The notes under the pieces are model-generated. The model ran no database searches. It had not been told where the DNA came from and was given only the letters and a program-made list of their open reading frames with translations. A program made the translations under genes and the position numbers. Below are positions 25,421 through 35,049 of a stretch of 64,000 nucleotides of DNA, piece after piece. Positions within the stretch are counted from its first letter, which is position 1. Each line of letters starts with the position of its first letter. The DNA is from Nitrospirales bacterium (GTDB lineage: Bacteria; Nitrospirota; Nitrospiria; Nitrospirales; UBA8639), in contig JAJDBP010000012.1 of the NCBI GenBank assembly GCA_029261295.1, positions 62,001-126,000 on the forward strand, given 5' to 3'.

Positions 25421-27145
25421 GTGAAATCACTATTTCGTTTTATTACCTACCTGCGGCCTTACCGAGCACTAGTTGGGTTGACATTTTTCTTTGCTGCGTT
25501 GACCACGGCATTGGAACTTCTCCCCCCTTGGCTGGTGAAAATTGTGATTGATGACGTTCTGCCTACAGAAAATACCAATTTGTTGTTTTGGGTGTTGATC
25601 GGGCTGGTGCTGGCCTATGGCTTGAAAAATCTTTGCAATTCGCTTCGTATTCGATTCAATAATATGCTGGAACAACGAGTGGTGCATCGTCTTCGTCAAG
25701 AAGTATTTGAGGCATTGCAACGATTATCGTTGAACTACTATGAGAATCGATCAACTGGAGAAATCATGTCTCGTGTGGTGAATGATACGGAGCCCGTGCA
25801 GCGTATTTTTATCGATGGGTTTGAGGGCATGCTCACGGCCACATTAACATTGGTGGGAATAACAACGATCTTATTTGTCCTGAATTGGAAATTAGCGATG
25901 TTGGTTTTGCTCCCCATCCCGATTTTGGTAATTGGGGGGGTGTATTTTACTCGTCGGGTTCATGGTTATTATGGTGAAATTCGGCAACATGCCGCCGATC
26001 TCAATGGGTATCTCCAAGATGCCTTGTCGGGAATTCGCGAAACCATGGGGTTTAATAGGCAACCCTATGAGCGGTCTCGTTTTCAAGAGATGTCGCAGCA
26101 ATATAGCCAAGCCAATTTAAAAGCCATGTACCTGTGGGCCGTGTATTCTCCTGGAATGATTTTTATCGGAAGCCTGGGTACCGTGCTGATCGTCTGGTTC
26201 GGTGCAGGCGAAGTCATGGCCGGACGACTCACCACTGGAGAGTTGGTCATGTTTTTGTCTTATCTGGTGTTATTCTATACCCCGGTGAATCAAATTCATT
26301 CAGTTAATCATCTCTTACAGCATGCATTGGCTGCAGGAGAGCGAGTTTTTGATGTGTTGGATGCCAAGCCAGCCGTTCCTGATGAGGGGATGGCTCAACC
26401 TCCCACTTCTCGGTTAACGGGGAAGGTGGAATGGAAAAAAGTCAGTTTTTCATATCGGGAAGAGACGGCCATTTTTACCGATTTATCTTTACGCGTTGAG
26501 CCTGGCGAACATGTGGCGTTGGTGGGGCCGAGTGGCGTGGGCAAAAGTACGCTCATGAAGTTACTCTTTCGTTTTTATGATGTCGGAGCCGGAGCGATTG
26601 AAGTGGCCGGCTATGATATACGTGACCTGTCACTTTCCACCTTGCGAGAACAAATTGGTTTTGTTCAGCAAGAGCCCTTTCTTTTCAACGGAACCGTACG
26701 AGCTAATATAGCCTATGGAGATGTTGCAGCCTCCAATGAAAAAATTGAGGCCGTGGCTCAGGCGGCTCAAGCCCATGAATTTATCCTAGCTCTTCCTGAA
26801 GGGTATGATACCTGGATAGGCGAACGAGGAGTGAAGTTGTCCGTTGGTCAAAAGCAACGGATGGCTATTGCCCGTGTCTTGTTAAAGGACCCACCTATTG
26901 TGGTGATGGATGAAGCGACGTCGAATATTGATACTGAGACAGAAGTTGATATTCGCGGGGCTATGGATGAATTAATGCGGGGACGTACGACATTTATTAT
27001 TGCGCACCGCTTATCTACCTTACAATCTGTTGATCGAATTATTGTCTTAAATGGAGGAAGGATCATTGAAGAAGGTGATCATACAACCCTGATGTCGGCG
27101 GGAGGGCTCTATGCGAGTTTGTATGAGGCACAATTTCATGTATAA
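25421..27145 (+). CDS. ABC-type exporter, MsbA/lipid-multidrug family
   Basis: 574 residues from GTG 25421, a complete half-transporter. The N-terminal ~310 residues have six membrane helices (the first is LVGLTFFFAALTTALELLPPWLV) with the coupling-region motif NYYENRSTGEIMSRVVNDTEP. The C-terminal ATPase has Walker A GPSGVGKST, signature LSVGQKQRMAIARVL (SVGQ in place of SGGQ), Walker B PPIVVMDEATSNID and the H-loop IIAHRL. The substrate is unknown; it could be lipid or drug. It works as a homodimer. Confidence 0.9.
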   Translation: MKSLFRFITYLRPYRALVGLTFFFAALTTALELLPPWLVKIVIDDVLPTENTNLLFWVLIGLVLAYGLKNLCNSLRIRFNNMLEQRVVHRLRQEVFEALQRLSLNYYENRSTGEIMSRVVNDTEPVQRIFIDGFEGMLTATLTLVGITTILFVLNWKLAMLVLLPIPILVIGGVYFTRRVHGYYGEIRQHAADLNGYLQDALSGIRETMGFNRQPYERSRFQEMSQQYSQANLKAMYLWAVYSPGMIFIGSLGTVLIVWFGAGEVMAGRLTTGELVMFLSYLVLFYTPVNQIHSVNHLLQHALAAGERVFDVLDAKPAVPDEGMAQPPTSRLTGKVEWKKVSFSYREETAIFTDLSLRVEPGEHVALVGPSGVGKSTLMKLLFRFYDVGAGAIEVAGYDIRDLSLSTLREQIGFVQQEPFLFNGTVRANIAYGDVAASNEKIEAVAQAAQAHEFILALPEGYDTWIGERGVKLSVGQKQRMAIARVLLKDPPIVVMDEATSNIDTETEVDIRGAMDELMRGRTTFIIAHRLSTLQSVDRIIVLNGGRIIEEGDHTTLMSAGGLYASLYEAQFHV

Positions 27146-27171
27146 AGTTATGAGAAAAGAATGAGGCAAGA

Positions 27172-27375
27172 ATGGGAAGGAGCAGACATACCTGTCCAAC
27201 GTGTCATAGGGAGATATCCTGGGAAGGAAATGCCTTCCGCCCATTTTGTTCTGATCGATGTCGGTTAGTTGATTTGCAGGGATGGTTTGGAGAGCGGTAT
27301 CGTATCCCTCAAGATGAATTTCCTGATTCGGATAACCCTGAGGAAATGAATGGTGACCACACTTCTGATACTTGA
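27172..27375 (+). CDS. yacG: DNA gyrase inhibitor YacG-type zinc protein
   Basis: 67 residues with four cysteine ligands in the YacG spacing (C8, C11, C26, C30) followed by the conserved RLVDLQGWFGERYRIP. In E. coli the protein binds GyrB and inhibits gyrase. It lies 26 bases after the ABC exporter, which suggests co-transcription with it. Confidence 0.9.
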   Translation: MGRSRHTCPTCHREISWEGNAFRPFCSDRCRLVDLQGWFGERYRIPQDEFPDSDNPEEMNGDHTSDT

Positions 27376-27398
27376 TACCTATAATTTGAACGGAAATT

Positions 27399-27932
27399 AT
27401 GCCTAAAGTTATTACCGCCAGACGTCATGGAGATGAGACGGAAAAAGCCCAAGAGTTTATCCGCACGTATATTTTATTTCCTGCCAGCCTGTTAGGGCTT
27501 CTGGCTATTCTCGTGGGCGTGGTCGCCTTGGGGTATCAATTATTCCAAGGTCAGTATGGATGGGAAACATTTACGTATAGTTCCGCGTTGTTAATTGCGG
27601 GCGTCTTGTTGGGGCTTGCACAAACGAAATATCAACAATACCTCTTGCGAGAATTTCCAGGATATTTTGCCAACCGGATGAAGGCCTTTACGCAACGTTC
27701 GGTGCGAAAGGCAAAGAAAACCGTTTCCGAGGTGACCATTGAACATCGGGGGCGTGGGCTCGTGTTTTTGTGGTATTTCTTAGGCTTTGTCTTTTTGTTA
27801 ACTCTTGCCGGAATTTGCGTGTGGACGGGATTCTTGCACCCAGTGGCAGCCTTTGCCTTACCTTGGGCAGGCTATTTTTGGGCGAAAATGTTTTTTTGGA
27901 AAGGGCTGGTTTTGCCGCCCACAAAAAAGTGA
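27399..27932 (+). CDS. Inner-membrane protein of unknown function
   Basis: 177 residues with about four hydrophobic segments (LFPASLLGLLAILVGVVALG, WETFTYSSALLIAGVLLGLA, VFLWYFLGFVFLLTLAGICV and a last one around PVAAFALPWAGYFWAKMFF) and a basic loop (KAFTQRSVRKAKKTV). No family is recognised. It follows yacG by 23 bases, probably in the same operon. It is convergent with lpxD. Confidence 0.7.
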   Translation: MPKVITARRHGDETEKAQEFIRTYILFPASLLGLLAILVGVVALGYQLFQGQYGWETFTYSSALLIAGVLLGLAQTKYQQYLLREFPGYFANRMKAFTQRSVRKAKKTVSEVTIEHRGRGLVFLWYFLGFVFLLTLAGICVWTGFLHPVAAFALPWAGYFWAKMFFWKGLVLPPTKK

Positions 27933-27990
27933 GGCTACCAGTTTCAATCGGTATCTGAAGGGCTCGTTCGATTCAAGTCGATGCAAGAGA

Positions 27991-29055
27991 TCAGGAAGTT
28001 TTGGGAAGCTGTTGTTTCAGGCTTTCTATTTCTTTTCGAAGCGCTCGTAATTCATTCCGCATTTCTGGCAGTTGGTATTGAAGGACTTGAGCCTTCCGCC
28101 AGGTATTATGTGCTACTGCCGGTCTTCCGCCAACGGTATGATTTGATTCCACATGATTCGTGACTCCAGCTCCTGACGCAATTTTCACCTGATCTCCAAT
28201 GGTGAGATGGTCTACCAACCCTGCCTGTCCTCCGATCATCACATGGTGCCCAAGACGAGTACTTCCCGCAATCCCAACCTGCGCCACAATAATGCAATGT
28301 TCCCCAATGGCCACGTTATGGGCAATCTGTACCTGGTTGTCAATTTTGGTTCCTTCTTTAATAATGGTGCTTCCAAAGGTTGCGCGGTCTACTGTCACGT
28401 TCGCCCCTATTTCCACATCATCTTCAATGACCACATTCCCTAATTGAGGAATTTTATGATGACGTCCTTCATGTTGCGCGTATCCAAATCCATCGCTTCC
28501 AATGACGGTCCCACTGTGCAGAATGACACGATGTCCAAGAATGCAATTCGTCAAAAGGGAAACCTGTGGATACAGAATACAATCGTCCCCAATCACCGAA
28601 TTTTCTCCGATGTGAGCGCCTGCATAGATGGTGACTCCAGAGCCAATTTGAGCGCGATCGCCGATTGTCACTAATGGACCAATCGATACATCAGGTCCAA
28701 TTCGCACATCATGTCCAGTCACGGCAGTTGGATGAATGCCTCGTTCAGGGAAAGGAGGGACAAAAAATTTTTGCGCGAGCGTGACGAGAGCCAGCATGGG
28801 ATTGGGACAAATGAGTTGAGGGCGAGGATCATCGGGAATAGGTTGAGCGGTGAGAAAGGCTGCAGCGGCTGAACTTTTTGCGACTTCATGAAATTTCGGT
28901 TTTAAGACAAAAGAGAGATCGCTACACGTCGCTCCCTCCAAATGGGATAACCCGGATATCAAGACATCAGACGACCCTTGAAGAGTAGCCTGAACGCACT
29001 GCGCGAGCTCTTCAATAGGAATGGGAGCAGGGTGCGCCTGGGTTGAGCTAGTCAT
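27991..29055 (-). CDS. lpxD: UDP-3-O-acylglucosamine N-acyltransferase
   Basis: 354 residues. An N-terminal ~110-residue uridine-binding domain (with HLEGATCSDLSFVLKPKF) is followed by a left-handed parallel beta-helix of hexapeptide repeats (VRIGPDVSIGPLVTIGDRA onward) with the catalytic-His motif IAHNVAIGEH, and ends with a helical segment. It transfers the second acyl chain from acyl-ACP to UDP-3-O-acylglucosamine in lipid A synthesis. Its start overlaps the end of the ACP gene by four bases. Confidence 0.95.
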   Translation of the reverse strand: MTSSTQAHPAPIPIEELAQCVQATLQGSSDVLISGLSHLEGATCSDLSFVLKPKFHEVAKSSAAAAFLTAQPIPDDPRPQLICPNPMLALVTLAQKFFVPPFPERGIHPTAVTGHDVRIGPDVSIGPLVTIGDRAQIGSGVTIYAGAHIGENSVIGDDCILYPQVSLLTNCILGHRVILHSGTVIGSDGFGYAQHEGRHHKIPQLGNVVIEDDVEIGANVTVDRATFGSTIIKEGTKIDNQVQIAHNVAIGEHCIIVAQVGIAGSTRLGHHVMIGGQAGLVDHLTIGDQVKIASGAGVTNHVESNHTVGGRPAVAHNTWRKAQVLQYQLPEMRNELRALRKEIESLKQQLPKTS

Positions 29056-29420
29056 TGAGGGCCATTCTTCGAGCGAGTTTGTGCTTTTGATTTGGTGGTT
29101 GAATGGGTGTTGGGCTTTTTCGCGTTGGTGGACGCATCGGTTGGTGGGAAATGCGTATGATTTGAGCCTGTCCGTTCATCCAGGTAGGCCGCAACATCAC
29201 CAATTGTTTGCAGGCGTCCAAAGTCTTCATCAGGAATTTGTATATCAAATGTCGATTCAACTTGATACACCAACTCAATGGTCTGGAGCGAATCTAACCC
29301 TAAATCATCTCTGAGGGAATCCTCAGGATGAAGTGTTTCAGGATTGCGCCGAAGGTAATCCCCTAAGGTGGAGTACACTCGCTGGTGCAGCCCGTTAGAG
29401 GAGGGTTGTGACATAGTCAT
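29052..29420 (-). CDS. Acyl carrier protein with long Ser/Thr/Lys tail
   Basis: 122 residues. Residues ~11-85 are an acyl carrier protein. The phosphopantetheine site is LGLDSLQTIEL with S44, and helix 4 is IGDVAAYLDE. A ~35-residue disordered tail (NAKKPNTHSTTKSKAQ...) extends it beyond the usual 75-80 residues. Four-base overlaps with both fabF (29417-29420) and lpxD (29052-29055) suggest a dedicated carrier for lipid A acyl transfer rather than the main fatty-acid ACP. Confidence 0.9.
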   Translation of the reverse strand: MTMSQPSSNGLHQRVYSTLGDYLRRNPETLHPEDSLRDDLGLDSLQTIELVYQVESTFDIQIPDEDFGRLQTIGDVAAYLDERTGSNHTHFPPTDASTNAKKPNTHSTTKSKAQTRSKNGPQ

Positions 29421-30673
29421 GAATATTTCTTGAGCACAAGTACCGCATTATTGCTACCAAATCCAAAAGCGTTGACCAAGGCAGTCTTCAGAGATTTCTT
29501 TTGGGATTTGACAGAGATACCCGGTAAGGCACAGTTAGGATCGGGGTCTGTGTAATTGATTGTCGGGTGAATGATGCTGTGATTCAGTGATAAGGTTGAC
29601 GCAATAGTGGCAATGGCTCCTGAGGCCCCGAGGGTGTGACCAATTAAAGATTTCGTGGCATTCACGAGAATTTTTTCCATCCGTTTTCCAAATACGGTTC
29701 GTAAACCCTTCACCTCTACTTCATCCCCCACAACGGTGGACGTCGCATGGGCATTAATATAGTCAATCTGTTTAGCTTCGATCTTCGCATCTTGAAGGGC
29801 GAGCGACATGGTTCGAGCAATATCCAACCCATCTTGCTTGGGGATGACCATGTGATAGGCCTCACTTGTGGCAGCATACCCGGCGACTTCAGCATAAATA
29901 CGGGCTTTGCGGCGGGTGGCATGTTGTAGCGATTCCAAAATTAACGCCCCAGCCCCTTCGCCCATGACAAACCCATCTCTTCCGCGATCAAATGGACGAG
30001 AGGCTTGACTCGGTTGGTCCTGATACTTGGTGGAAAGGGCGCGTAACGAACAAAAGCCAGCAAACACCAAAGGCGTAATGGTCGCATCGGCCCCAACGGC
30101 GACCATCATATCAGCTTGCCCCTGTCGAATACACTGCATGGCTTGTCCGATAGCATGAATGCTGGAAGAGCAGGCGGTCGAAACAGTGAGGTTTGGGCCC
30201 TTGGCGCCAACGGCTAACGCAACAATGCCGGAGGCAGAGTTCAAGGTGATCGTGGGAATAAAATTAGGATGGACGCGGTGAGGTTTTTGGGAATCATACA
30301 AATTGGTGAGTTCCCGTTCACCCATCATCATGCCGCCCATACCGACTCCCGCCATCACACCCAGGCGCTCGGCCCGTTCATACTCTAAGCATAAGCCACT
30401 ATCGTGAATCGCCTCTTTGGTTGCCATCAAGGCCATTTGAGCGTAACGATCGACGCGAGAGGAAAACTTATCTTCCTCCGGGTCTGGGGGCTGGAAAGAG
30501 GGGATGAGTCCAGCTATCCGTGATCGATAACCTTCCATAGGTAGATCGCCAAAGGATTTTATGGATGAAATCCCAGATTGTCCTCGAAGGGCGGATTCCC
30601 AAAATTGAGTAATCCCAATCCCTATGGGGGAAACAATTCCCATGCCTGTAATCACTACACGTGCTGCCATCAA
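29417..30673 (-). CDS. fabF: Beta-ketoacyl-ACP synthase II (FabF-like)
   Basis: 418 residues, with a complete thiolase-fold condensing enzyme: nucleophile Cys in VSTACSSSIHAIG, first His in INAHATSTVVGD, second His in SLIGHTLGASGA, and the C-terminal NAFGFGSNNA. It elongates acyl chains on ACP using malonyl-ACP. It is the first gene of the fabF-acp-lpxD operon, whose four-base overlaps imply coupled synthesis. It could serve the usual fatty acids or a special acyl chain for lipid A. Confidence 0.92.
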   Translation of the reverse strand: MMAARVVITGMGIVSPIGIGITQFWESALRGQSGISSIKSFGDLPMEGYRSRIAGLIPSFQPPDPEEDKFSSRVDRYAQMALMATKEAIHDSGLCLEYERAERLGVMAGVGMGGMMMGERELTNLYDSQKPHRVHPNFIPTITLNSASGIVALAVGAKGPNLTVSTACSSSIHAIGQAMQCIRQGQADMMVAVGADATITPLVFAGFCSLRALSTKYQDQPSQASRPFDRGRDGFVMGEGAGALILESLQHATRRKARIYAEVAGYAATSEAYHMVIPKQDGLDIARTMSLALQDAKIEAKQIDYINAHATSTVVGDEVEVKGLRTVFGKRMEKILVNATKSLIGHTLGASGAIATIASTLSLNHSIIHPTINYTDPDPNCALPGISVKSQKKSLKTALVNAFGFGSNNAVLVLKKYS

Positions 30674-30949
30674 TCTCCTTAAGACACGGGAGGTAACCTA
30701 ACAAAATAAGAAGGGAATTGGGAGAAAAAAATTAGTGGGCGTAATTTTTTTGTGTTGGTAAAATCTAATGTGATGAATTAATTATACGTTTTCTTCAATA
30801 ATGCCAAATTTTTATGTTAAATCTAGGAGATTTTTGGGAAATTCACCAAATAAAATTTTAAACAAGAAGTAAAAGGGGAGTAGATAAAGATGAGGGAAAA
30901 AATAGGGGAAATAGAGGTGCAATCGAAATACCTAGAAAACCTCTAGGCT
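30674..30949. other. AT-rich intergenic region between fabF and ychF
   Basis: 276 bases, very AT-rich. It is expected to contain the fabF promoter and any terminator of ychF. No clear hairpin or ORF is seen. Confidence 0.4.
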
Positions 30950-32020
30950 TTATACATTGAACTTGAAGTGGCAAACATCTCCGTCTTTAACGACATACTC
31001 TTTACCTTCAGAGCGGATAAGACCTTTTTCGCGTAAGATCGGTTCCGTTCGGAACTCGTCGATATCGGTCCAACTATAAATGTCCGCTTTAATAAAGCCC
31101 TTTTCGAAATCGGTATGAATCACGCCAGCCGCTTGGGGGGCTTTGGCAGCAATGGGGATGGTCCACGCTCGGACCTCTTGAGGGCCGCAGGTAAAGTAGG
31201 AGCATAATCCAAGTGTGGCATACGCGCCAACAATCACTTTTTCAAGTCCGCTCTGCTCCATCCCCAAGTCTTTCATGAACATGTCACGATCTTCCCCGGA
31301 AAGTTCAGCAATTTCGCTTTCTAACTTTCCGCAAATGACCACACACTCGGATCCGCGAGCCTTGGTAAAGGCCTGAAAGTCGGCTAGAACGGTTGAATTG
31401 GGACTTTCATCAGTGTTGCCCACGTAAAAGATGGGTTTGGCTGTCAACAAAAAGTACTCTTTCAAAATAGCTGGCTCAATTCCGAGACTTCGTGCAGGTT
31501 TGCCTTCTTCGAGACCAGTCTTGAGAATTTCTAAGGTTGCGAGTGTTTCTTTTGAAGCCTTATCACCTGATCGTGCCTTGCTCGAGACTTTTTCGAATTG
31601 CCGTGTCAGGCTATCGAGGTCAGCCAACATCAGCTCCATTTCAATGATTTCAATATCACGCTGAGGATCGACGCTGCCCATGGTATGGACCACATCAGGA
31701 TCATCAAATAAACGAACCATGTGAAGAATGGCATCCACTTCACGAATATTGGCCAAAAATTTGTTGCCGAGTCCCTCTCCCTGAGCCGCTCCTTTGACCA
31801 AACCGGCAATATCTACGAAACGACAGGATGCAGGTATAGTTTTTTTTGGTTGAAAAAGTTCTGTCAGTCGGCTGAGGCGCACATCAGGTACAGCCACCAT
31901 TCCGACATTGGGCTCAATGGTTGTAAAAGGGTAGTTCGAGGCGGTGGCGCCACCAGAGGTTAGAGCATTGAAAATAGTTGATTTGCCTACATTAGGAAGG
32001 CCGACGATACCAATTTCCAT
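30950..32020 (-). CDS. ychF: Ribosome-binding GTPase/ATPase YchF
   Basis: 356 residues. Walker A-like G1 is GLPNVGKST (6-14), and the Obg-type G3 is DIAGLVKGAAQGEGLGNKFL. The helical insertion is followed by the C-terminal TGS domain (VRAWTIPIAAKAPQAAGVIH ... EGKEYVVKDGDVCHFKFNV). YchF binds the ribosome and hydrolyses ATP; it is associated with translation and the oxidative-stress response. It is of standard length and complete. Confidence 0.95.
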   Translation of the reverse strand: MEIGIVGLPNVGKSTIFNALTSGGATASNYPFTTIEPNVGMVAVPDVRLSRLTELFQPKKTIPASCRFVDIAGLVKGAAQGEGLGNKFLANIREVDAILHMVRLFDDPDVVHTMGSVDPQRDIEIIEMELMLADLDSLTRQFEKVSSKARSGDKASKETLATLEILKTGLEEGKPARSLGIEPAILKEYFLLTAKPIFYVGNTDESPNSTVLADFQAFTKARGSECVVICGKLESEIAELSGEDRDMFMKDLGMEQSGLEKVIVGAYATLGLCSYFTCGPQEVRAWTIPIAAKAPQAAGVIHTDFEKGFIKADIYSWTDIDEFRTEPILREKGLIRSEGKEYVVKDGDVCHFKFNV

Positions 32021-32091
32021 GGGGGACGAACGGTATCAAATCGTGGCCGGGTAGGTCTCTAAGGCAAAAGCCCTATGGAAAGGGAAAATGT

Positions 32092-32850
32092 CTATTCTGG
32101 GGGGAGGGCTGCCAACTCCAAAAAGGTCGCAAGGTTGGAAGTACTACTAAACCGATGGTTTCCGGATTTAAACAAGAGTTCAATCGGAAATTGAGGATTA
32201 GCTGACAAGAGGTCTTTGGTAAATTCCCAGCTTCCGACTGGAAAAATGACATCATCTTGTAGTCCATGAAGAATTGTGGTGGTGACTGGACGAATTGGCT
32301 GAAACCGGTGTTCCCACAACGCTTCGCTTTCTTTGACCCATTTCCAGGAAATGGGAAAATCTCGATGGACAGCATCATCGTCCCAGGGCATCCATCCAGT
32401 CGTTTCCCATTGTTCTCTTCGAGAAGGAGAAATCGCCTTGGCGCGTTTCCCCATCATGTTAAAGGCCGGAGCAAGTAGAGCAAGTTTGTGCACAGAGGCG
32501 GATTCCTGCCCCAGGCTCCAGGCAAGCCACCCACCTAAGGAAGACCCGATAATTGTGACGGGAGGGCCATCGGCCAACATCTGTAAGACTCGGCGGGCAT
32601 CATCAAGCCAGTTATAGAGTGTATAGTCGGCAAATTGACCTTCGGAATCGCCACTGCCACGAAAATCAAAACAACAAAACCCCCATCCGCGCTCTTCACA
32701 TAATTTTGCCAGAGCCTTACTTTTTGCGCCCCATCGTTTAGACAGAAAGCCTGTAATAAAGAGCAATTGGCGATCATGCCCGGATAGGTGATCACCGACA
32801 ATCCTTTTGGAATCCGAACCTGGAATTTCAAATCGAGTGATATTGGGCAT
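32092..32850 (-). CDS. Alpha/beta hydrolase
   Basis: 252 residues. The nucleophile elbow GSSLGGWLAWSL is at about residue 102, and the oxyanion region LLFITGFLSKRWGAKS comes earlier. A D-x-x-x-P segment (LQDDVIFPVGSWEF) holds the likely acid, and the catalytic His is in KSGNHRFSS. It resembles serine-aminopeptidase-type and YqiA/RBBP9-type esterases. The substrate is unknown. Confidence 0.75.
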   Translation of the reverse strand: MPNITRFEIPGSDSKRIVGDHLSGHDRQLLFITGFLSKRWGAKSKALAKLCEERGWGFCCFDFRGSGDSEGQFADYTLYNWLDDARRVLQMLADGPPVTIIGSSLGGWLAWSLGQESASVHKLALLAPAFNMMGKRAKAISPSRREQWETTGWMPWDDDAVHRDFPISWKWVKESEALWEHRFQPIRPVTTTILHGLQDDVIFPVGSWEFTKDLLSANPQFPIELLFKSGNHRFSSTSNLATFLELAALPPE

Positions 32851-33324
32851 GAAGTTTAGGCTAAATGTCTGGAAAGACTAAAGGTCCCTATGCGAAGTAG
32901 TCTGCCAAATTGATGGGTTCTTCGGCTACATAGGAGAACCCTAACCCACAATAATATTCGTTCTACTCGATCGAAGGCTTATGTCTGGTGAGAGAAAGCC
33001 ATCAAGATTTATTTGAATTACAGAAAAACGGCACGGTATCACTTTTGCTGTACTAGCAATGTTAGCGAGTCATTTCACCAATAATTGAGGGAAAAATTTC
33101 GTTCATCACTAGACCATCATGAGAAAGACAACGATTCAAATTCAGAATATTTTCACCTTGGGTTCTCATGGTTTTTCTGTTTGTTTTTATGGGTAATTAG
33201 CCGATGGGTGTGATTAGACACAGGATGAATTGGAAAGAGAAGACCTGGCATAAAGACCGCCCATTGCCATGCCGAAGTACAACATCAGGGTATACATCTT
33301 AAAGCTAAGGAAGAAGCCAATATT
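32851..33324. other. Intergenic region, nothing recognised
   Basis: 474 bases between divergent genes. A few very short frames (11-25 codons) have no support. No RNA gene or strong hairpin is seen. It should contain the promoters of both flanking genes. Confidence 0.4.
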
Positions 33325-33891
33325 GTGAAGGATAAAACATTCAGGGTAATTCACCAGAACCAAGGGTCTTGCCCGTTATCGAGTCAAAAACAGGAGAACG
33401 ATTTGGCAGGCTTCGTGTGGTATTGGCTTCCTTTACTGCTCTATGCCATGGCCATTATAGGTATCTCGTCGATTTCGGCGCCCGAACAGCAATTGGGGGC
33501 TATGCTCAATTCCATGAATTCGCTCTTCCCGGCTGATGGCGAAATTTTTAAGATGATCAATGACAAATTCTATCATGTGGCTGTATATGCCATCTTAGGA
33601 GTTTTGATCTATCGGGCATTCCGGTATTCCTGGAGAGAGCAATCAGAGGTATTTCTCGGCATTTTGACCTTCGTAGGCGTAATTGTGTTTGGTTGTGCGG
33701 ATGAACTGTATCAATACTTTACTCCACTCCGATATTCTGGTGGGTGGGATCTGATGGCTGATGCCCTCGGTGGGGTATTGGGCGTGTGTCTCTGGGAGGT
33801 TGCCCTCAGCACTTCGATGATTCGTCTTCTAGAAGAACGGATTCCCCTCAAGCTTCAAGTCGCATTGGGCATTCAGGCCCTGAAGTTGTAA
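33325..33891 (+). CDS. VanZ-like membrane protein
   Basis: 188 residues from GTG 33325 with an AAGGAAG site upstream. VanZ-family signature: YWLPLLLYAMAIIGISSIS (first helix), NDKFYHVAVYAILGVLIYRA, then FGCADELYQYFTPLRYSGGWDLMADALGGVLGVCLW. Four membrane segments. VanZ itself confers low-level teicoplanin resistance. The function of chromosomal relatives like this one is not established. Confidence 0.85.
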   Translation: MKDKTFRVIHQNQGSCPLSSQKQENDLAGFVWYWLPLLLYAMAIIGISSISAPEQQLGAMLNSMNSLFPADGEIFKMINDKFYHVAVYAILGVLIYRAFRYSWREQSEVFLGILTFVGVIVFGCADELYQYFTPLRYSGGWDLMADALGGVLGVCLWEVALSTSMIRLLEERIPLKLQVALGIQALKL

Positions 33892-33947
33892 TCCTTCCCT
33901 CCTGCGTTTTCTTCTCCCAATATTAATGAAATGATGTGAATCTGTTG

Positions 33948-34859
33948 TTAGGTCGCCATCTGTGCTTTGGCCCATATGGCAAAGGGCGTGAAACCTTCAG
34001 GGTACAATTCTCGGGCAAGGGCTAGCATATGATCGGCCTCTGGACCAAAGTAGGTGTAGTCTTCAAAGTAGTTCATCATCTCTCGCAATTCGGCTGCCCC
34101 TGGGAAGGGAAAGGCATCAAACACTTCATTCGGAACTTGTTTGAATTGAAAGTGATGGCCCTGAACATTTAGGGTATCGATCATCTCCTGCCAACTGCTG
34201 AGTTCGGATGCTTGTGCTAAGTACTTCCCAGTGCCCACCGTGGTAGGATGTTCAAAGACCCGTGCAGCAAGTTTCCCCATTTCAACGGGATCGCCAATAT
34301 GAAGGACTTTGGCTGCGGGGTTCATAGGCATGGTCCACCCTTTGCCGCCATCTTCCATGGGTTGTGGAGCCATCATTCCCAAAAAATTCTGGAAATACAT
34401 GGGTGCTTCCACAAAGGTGTAATACGGGAAGGAAGCGGCTTTCACCTCAGCATCCACAAGAGCCTTCCCGGTAAAGTGAATTACCTCGTATTTGCCCTTG
34501 GATATTTCTTTGCAATTGGGGAGCGTGGACCACACCAAATGCTGCACCCCTGCGGCCTTTGCGGCTTTCACCGCCAGCGTGCCTTGGGCTGTTTCGCTCG
34601 CCATAGTGCCGGGATCCCAAAAATTGGTGACCACAAAAGCCCCATATGCGTTTTTGAAGGCCGGTTCTAAAGTTTCCGGCTTGGTGAAGTCGGCCTGCAC
34701 TACTTCGCATCCCTTAGCTTGAAGGGCTTTGGCTTTATCGCTTTCGGGGTTGCGCGTTAAGACTCGCACCCCAAATTGTTGCCGGGCGAGGAGTTCCTCA
34801 ATCACCCCACCGCCTTGCGTGCCCGTCGCTCCCATAACTGCAATCAGTTGTTTAGCCAT
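33948..34859 (-). CDS. NmrA-like NAD(P)-binding protein
   Basis: 303 residues. The Rossmann motif VMGATGTQGGGVIEELL is at the N-terminus, with an R/K-rich VRVLTRNPES after strand 2 (NADP preference) and the NmrA-type insertions PYYTFVEAPMYFQNFLG. Family members act as redox-sensing regulators or as NAD(P)-dependent reductases. The catalytic YxxxK of classical SDRs is absent, as usual in this group. The substrate is unknown. Confidence 0.85.
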   Translation of the reverse strand: MAKQLIAVMGATGTQGGGVIEELLARQQFGVRVLTRNPESDKAKALQAKGCEVVQADFTKPETLEPAFKNAYGAFVVTNFWDPGTMASETAQGTLAVKAAKAAGVQHLVWSTLPNCKEISKGKYEVIHFTGKALVDAEVKAASFPYYTFVEAPMYFQNFLGMMAPQPMEDGGKGWTMPMNPAAKVLHIGDPVEMGKLAARVFEHPTTVGTGKYLAQASELSSWQEMIDTLNVQGHHFQFKQVPNEVFDAFPFPGAAELREMMNYFEDYTYFGPEADHMLALARELYPEGFTPFAIWAKAQMAT

Positions 34860-35049
34860 TAGTGTCTCCTCAATCAGGTGGTAGTATTATACGTTTTTTG
34901 ACTGGCGTAGGAATTATGATGAATTCGATCGCTTTTCCCAAAGGTGTGAAGTCGTTTTCAAATGCTTTGAAGAGACATAGTTAGCATTCATATTCTTTCT
35001 CCAGCAACAGAAAATGGTGCTGGGGAATGCCATTATATTTGCTCAAATA

